From contig CALPRQ020000001.1 of NCBI GenBank assembly GCA_943326015.2, positions 1 to 64,000 of the forward strand: DNA of 64,000 bases, read 5' to 3'. The stretch's first letter is position 1. Every line of letters starts with the position of its first letter. This DNA is from Chitinophaga pinensis (GTDB lineage Bacteria > Pseudomonadota > Gammaproteobacteria > Burkholderiales > Burkholderiaceae_C). The position numbers and the translations under genes were made by a program. Under the pieces are notes generated by a model. The model did not search any database. It was not told the origin of the DNA and worked only from the letters and a program-made list of their open reading frames with translations. Positions 62,238 through 64,000 of the stretch are shown here, in pieces.

Positions 62238-64000
62238 TTATGCCTGGCGCCGGCTGTTCGCAGCCAACTGGAACACCGACACCACCTTGACCAGATCGGC
62301 GGCCTGCATGCTCAGACTGTTGGCGGCGGCGGCCATCTGTTCGACCATCGCGGCGTTCTCCTGCGTCGCCTGGTCCATCTGCGTGACCGCCTTGCCGACC
62401 TGCATCACGCCCGCGCTTTGCTGCGAACTCGCCACGCTGATCTCACCCATGATGCGGGTGACACGCTGGATCGCGTTGACAACCTCCGACATGGTGGTTC
62501 CCGCCTGATCGACCAGCCGCGAGCCCTGCTCGACCCGTTCGACGCTGATGCCGATCAGGCCCTTGATCTCCTTGGCGGCTGCCGCTGACCGGCTCGCCAG
62601 ACTGCGCACCTCGGAGGCCACCACCGCAAAACCACGGCCTTGATCGCCGGCCCGCGCGGCCTCGACCGCGGCATTGAGCGCCAGGATGTTGGTCTGGAAG
62701 GCGATGCCGTCGATCACGCCGATGATGTCGGCTATCCGCTTGGAGCTTTCGTTGATCGAGTGCATCGTGTCGACCACGCGACCCACCACCTCGCCGCCAG
62801 TCAAGGCCACCTGCGAGGCGTTCTCCGCCAACTGGGTCGCCTGCTGAGCGTTCTCCGCGTTGTACTTGACGGCAGTGCCCAGTTCATCCATGGAGGACGC
62901 GGTTTGCTGCAAGGCGAACGCCTGGTTCTCGGTGCGGCTCGACAAGTCCTGGTTGCCCATCGATATTTCGGCACTGGCCGAAGCCACGGCCTGTGCGCCC
63001 TGACGCACCTTGGCGACCACGTTGACCAGGCTGGCTTGCATCGTCTGCAGTTGTGCCATCAGACAGTGCTGATCCTGACCATGCCCCTGTGCCGGCTGGC
63101 TCAGATCGCCGGCGGCAATGCGCTGGGCGACCGCCGCCGCGTCGGCCGGATCGCCCCCTATCGGCCGCAGCACCATGCGATCGAGCGACAAGCCCAGCAC
63201 CAGCGAAACCCCCACGATGCTGACCAGTCCCAGGACCAGGGCCCAGAAGCGCAGTCGATGGACCTCAGCCAGCATTTCGCTGCTGGCAATCGTCACCACG
63301 AACGACCAGGGCAGCTGGGTCGCCCCCACCGTGACCGGAACATGGAGGCGGGTCACCTCGCCCAGACGCTCGTCATGCGTGGTCAACTCATGCCTGCGGC
63401 CAGCCTGGATGGCCGCTCGCACCGCAGCGAGTTCGGGCTCCCGACCGAGGCTCTTGCCGATATTGGCCCGGTCACGGTCGGCGACATAAAGCGCCTGGTT
63501 CGACAGCAAGCTGGCATAGCCGGTGTCGAAGATACGGATCTTGCCGATTTGCTCCTGCAGACTGGACAGGGCAATGTCCACCCCGGCCACCCCGACGAAT
63601 TGGCCATCGATCCTGATCGGCACCACCACGCTGGTGAGCTGGAACTCCTTGCCGGCCACGACATAGGGGTAGGGCTCGATGAGCGTTTCATGGCCCGTCT
63701 GCTTGGGGAGCAGATAATAATCGCCGGGACCGGGTTTGTCGTAATCGAGCAGCGGCTCCAGCACGATCTGACCTGAACCACGGTTCCAGTAAGGTACGTA
63801 GCGGCCAGTGCCGTCGTGTCCAGGCTGGTTGATGTACTTGGCATCCAGGCCATCAAATGCATTCGGCTCCCAGCCAGACCAGACCCCCAGAAAGCCCGGA
63901 TTGCCCGCCAGCACCCCCTTGAGCATGGCATCGGCCTGCTTGCGGTCAATATGGCCCTGGGCTTTCATCTCGCCCATGGCTTGCGCCAGCGTGCGTGCCG
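62238..64000 (-). CDS. Methyl-accepting chemotaxis protein (dCache sensor), N-terminus beyond right edge
   Basis: At least 586 aa visible; the reading frame stays open to the edge ([11 protein letters not shown]), so the Met at 63977 is probably internal. The periplasmic part is a dCache domain ([33 protein letters not shown]), then one membrane helix ([19 protein letters not shown]), a HAMP-like stretch, and the signalling hairpin with [20 protein letters not shown]. No C-terminal CheR/CheB-binding pentapeptide (ends NSRRQA). dCache receptors bind amino acids or organic acids. Confidence 0.92.
   Translation of the reverse strand, partial: ARTLAQAMGEMKAQGHIDRKQADAMLKGVLAGNPGFLGVWSGWEPNAFDGLDAKYINQPGHDGTGRYVPYWNRGSGQIVLEPLLDYDKPGPGDYYLLPKQTGHETLIEPYPYVVAGKEFQLTSVVVPIRIDGQFVGVAGVDIALSSLQEQIGKIRIFDTGYASLLSNQALYVADRDRANIGKSLGREPELAAVRAAIQAGRRHELTTHDERLGEVTRLHVPVTVGATQLPWSFVVTIASSEMLAEVHRLRFWALVLGLVSIVGVSLVLGLSLDRMVLRPIGGDPADAAAVAQRIAAGDLSQPAQGHGQDQHCLMAQLQTMQASLVNVVAKVRQGAQAVASASAEISMGNQDLSSRTENQAFALQQTASSMDELGTAVKYNAENAQQATQLAENASQVALTGGEVVGRVVDTMHSINESSKRIADIIGVIDGIAFQTNILALNAAVEAARAGDQGRGFAVVASEVRSLASRSAAAAKEIKGLIGISVERVEQGSRLVDQAGTTMSEVVNAIQRVTRIMGEISVASSQQSAGVMQVGKAVTQMDQATQENAAMVEQMAAAANSLSMQAADLVKVVSVFQLAANSRRQA

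Overview
The window looks like a chromosomal segment from a GC-rich betaproteobacterium of the order Burkholderiales, probably Comamonadaceae-like. This is inferred from gene content and order (pilB-pilC...pilD-coaE-zapD-yacG facing mutT-ATPase-argJ; accB-accC-prmA; gshA-kup-gshB with the proteobacterial type of glutamate-cysteine ligase), from heavily GC-biased third codon positions, and from GTG/TTG starts. No insertion sequence, integrase, phage gene or CRISPR array was seen.

Layout. (1) 1-1.1 kb: tandem tRNA-Arg(ACG) genes in a 153-bp repeat, then a HAD phosphatase. (2) 1.3-23.5 kb: a large catabolic region. A leftward block holds an MHS-family acid transporter, a FAD-dependent KstD-like desaturase and a shikimate-dehydrogenase-like protein. 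A rightward block holds an IclR regulator, a second KstD-like desaturase, a double-NIPSNAP protein, a dehydroshikimate-dehydratase-like TIM barrel, an acyl-CoA dehydrogenase, a fused CoA-transferase and an SDR. A nine-gene leftward operon holds an SDR, a third KstD-like desaturase, a single-NIPSNAP protein, an SDR and a complete branched-chain-amino-acid-type ABC transporter (livHMGFK order), divergent from an AraC regulator. (3) 23.6-32.5 kb: a quinate/shikimate-type module. It has a TetR regulator, a TRAP transporter (Q-M-P), AroQ dehydroquinase, a second shikimate/quinate dehydrogenase, an AEC permease, a dehydroshikimate dehydratase with a separate HPPD-like partner, and a PcaR/PobR-like IclR regulator. 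(4) 32.5-64 kb: mostly housekeeping genes. These include ffh, a cytochrome c assembly factor, ampD, a histone-H1-like protein, prmA-accCB, type IV pilus genes with an HD-GYP regulator nested among them, coaE, zapD, yacG, mutT, argJ, pyrF, a P-type ATPase, a secreted transglutaminase-like protein, glutathione synthesis genes, kup, an MFS transporter and a chemoreceptor cut by the right edge.

How the parts fit. Region 3 encodes uptake of a hydroaromatic acid and its conversion, 3-dehydroquinate to 3-dehydroshikimate to protocatechuate. Region 2 repeats the same chemistry types (AroE-like, dehydroshikimate-dehydratase-like) but adds three KstD-like flavoproteins, SDRs and CoA-ester enzymes. My inference is that it oxidises or aromatises oxygenated cyclohexane-carboxylic acids related to shikimate/quinate, by a route I cannot match to a described pathway. 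Two sets of shared operator-like sequences tie the parts together: a 15-bp palindrome at both region-2 divergent promoters, and a 13-bp motif at the TetR gene, the TRAP operon and aroQ.

All functions are read from sequence motifs and family knowledge; no database search was possible.
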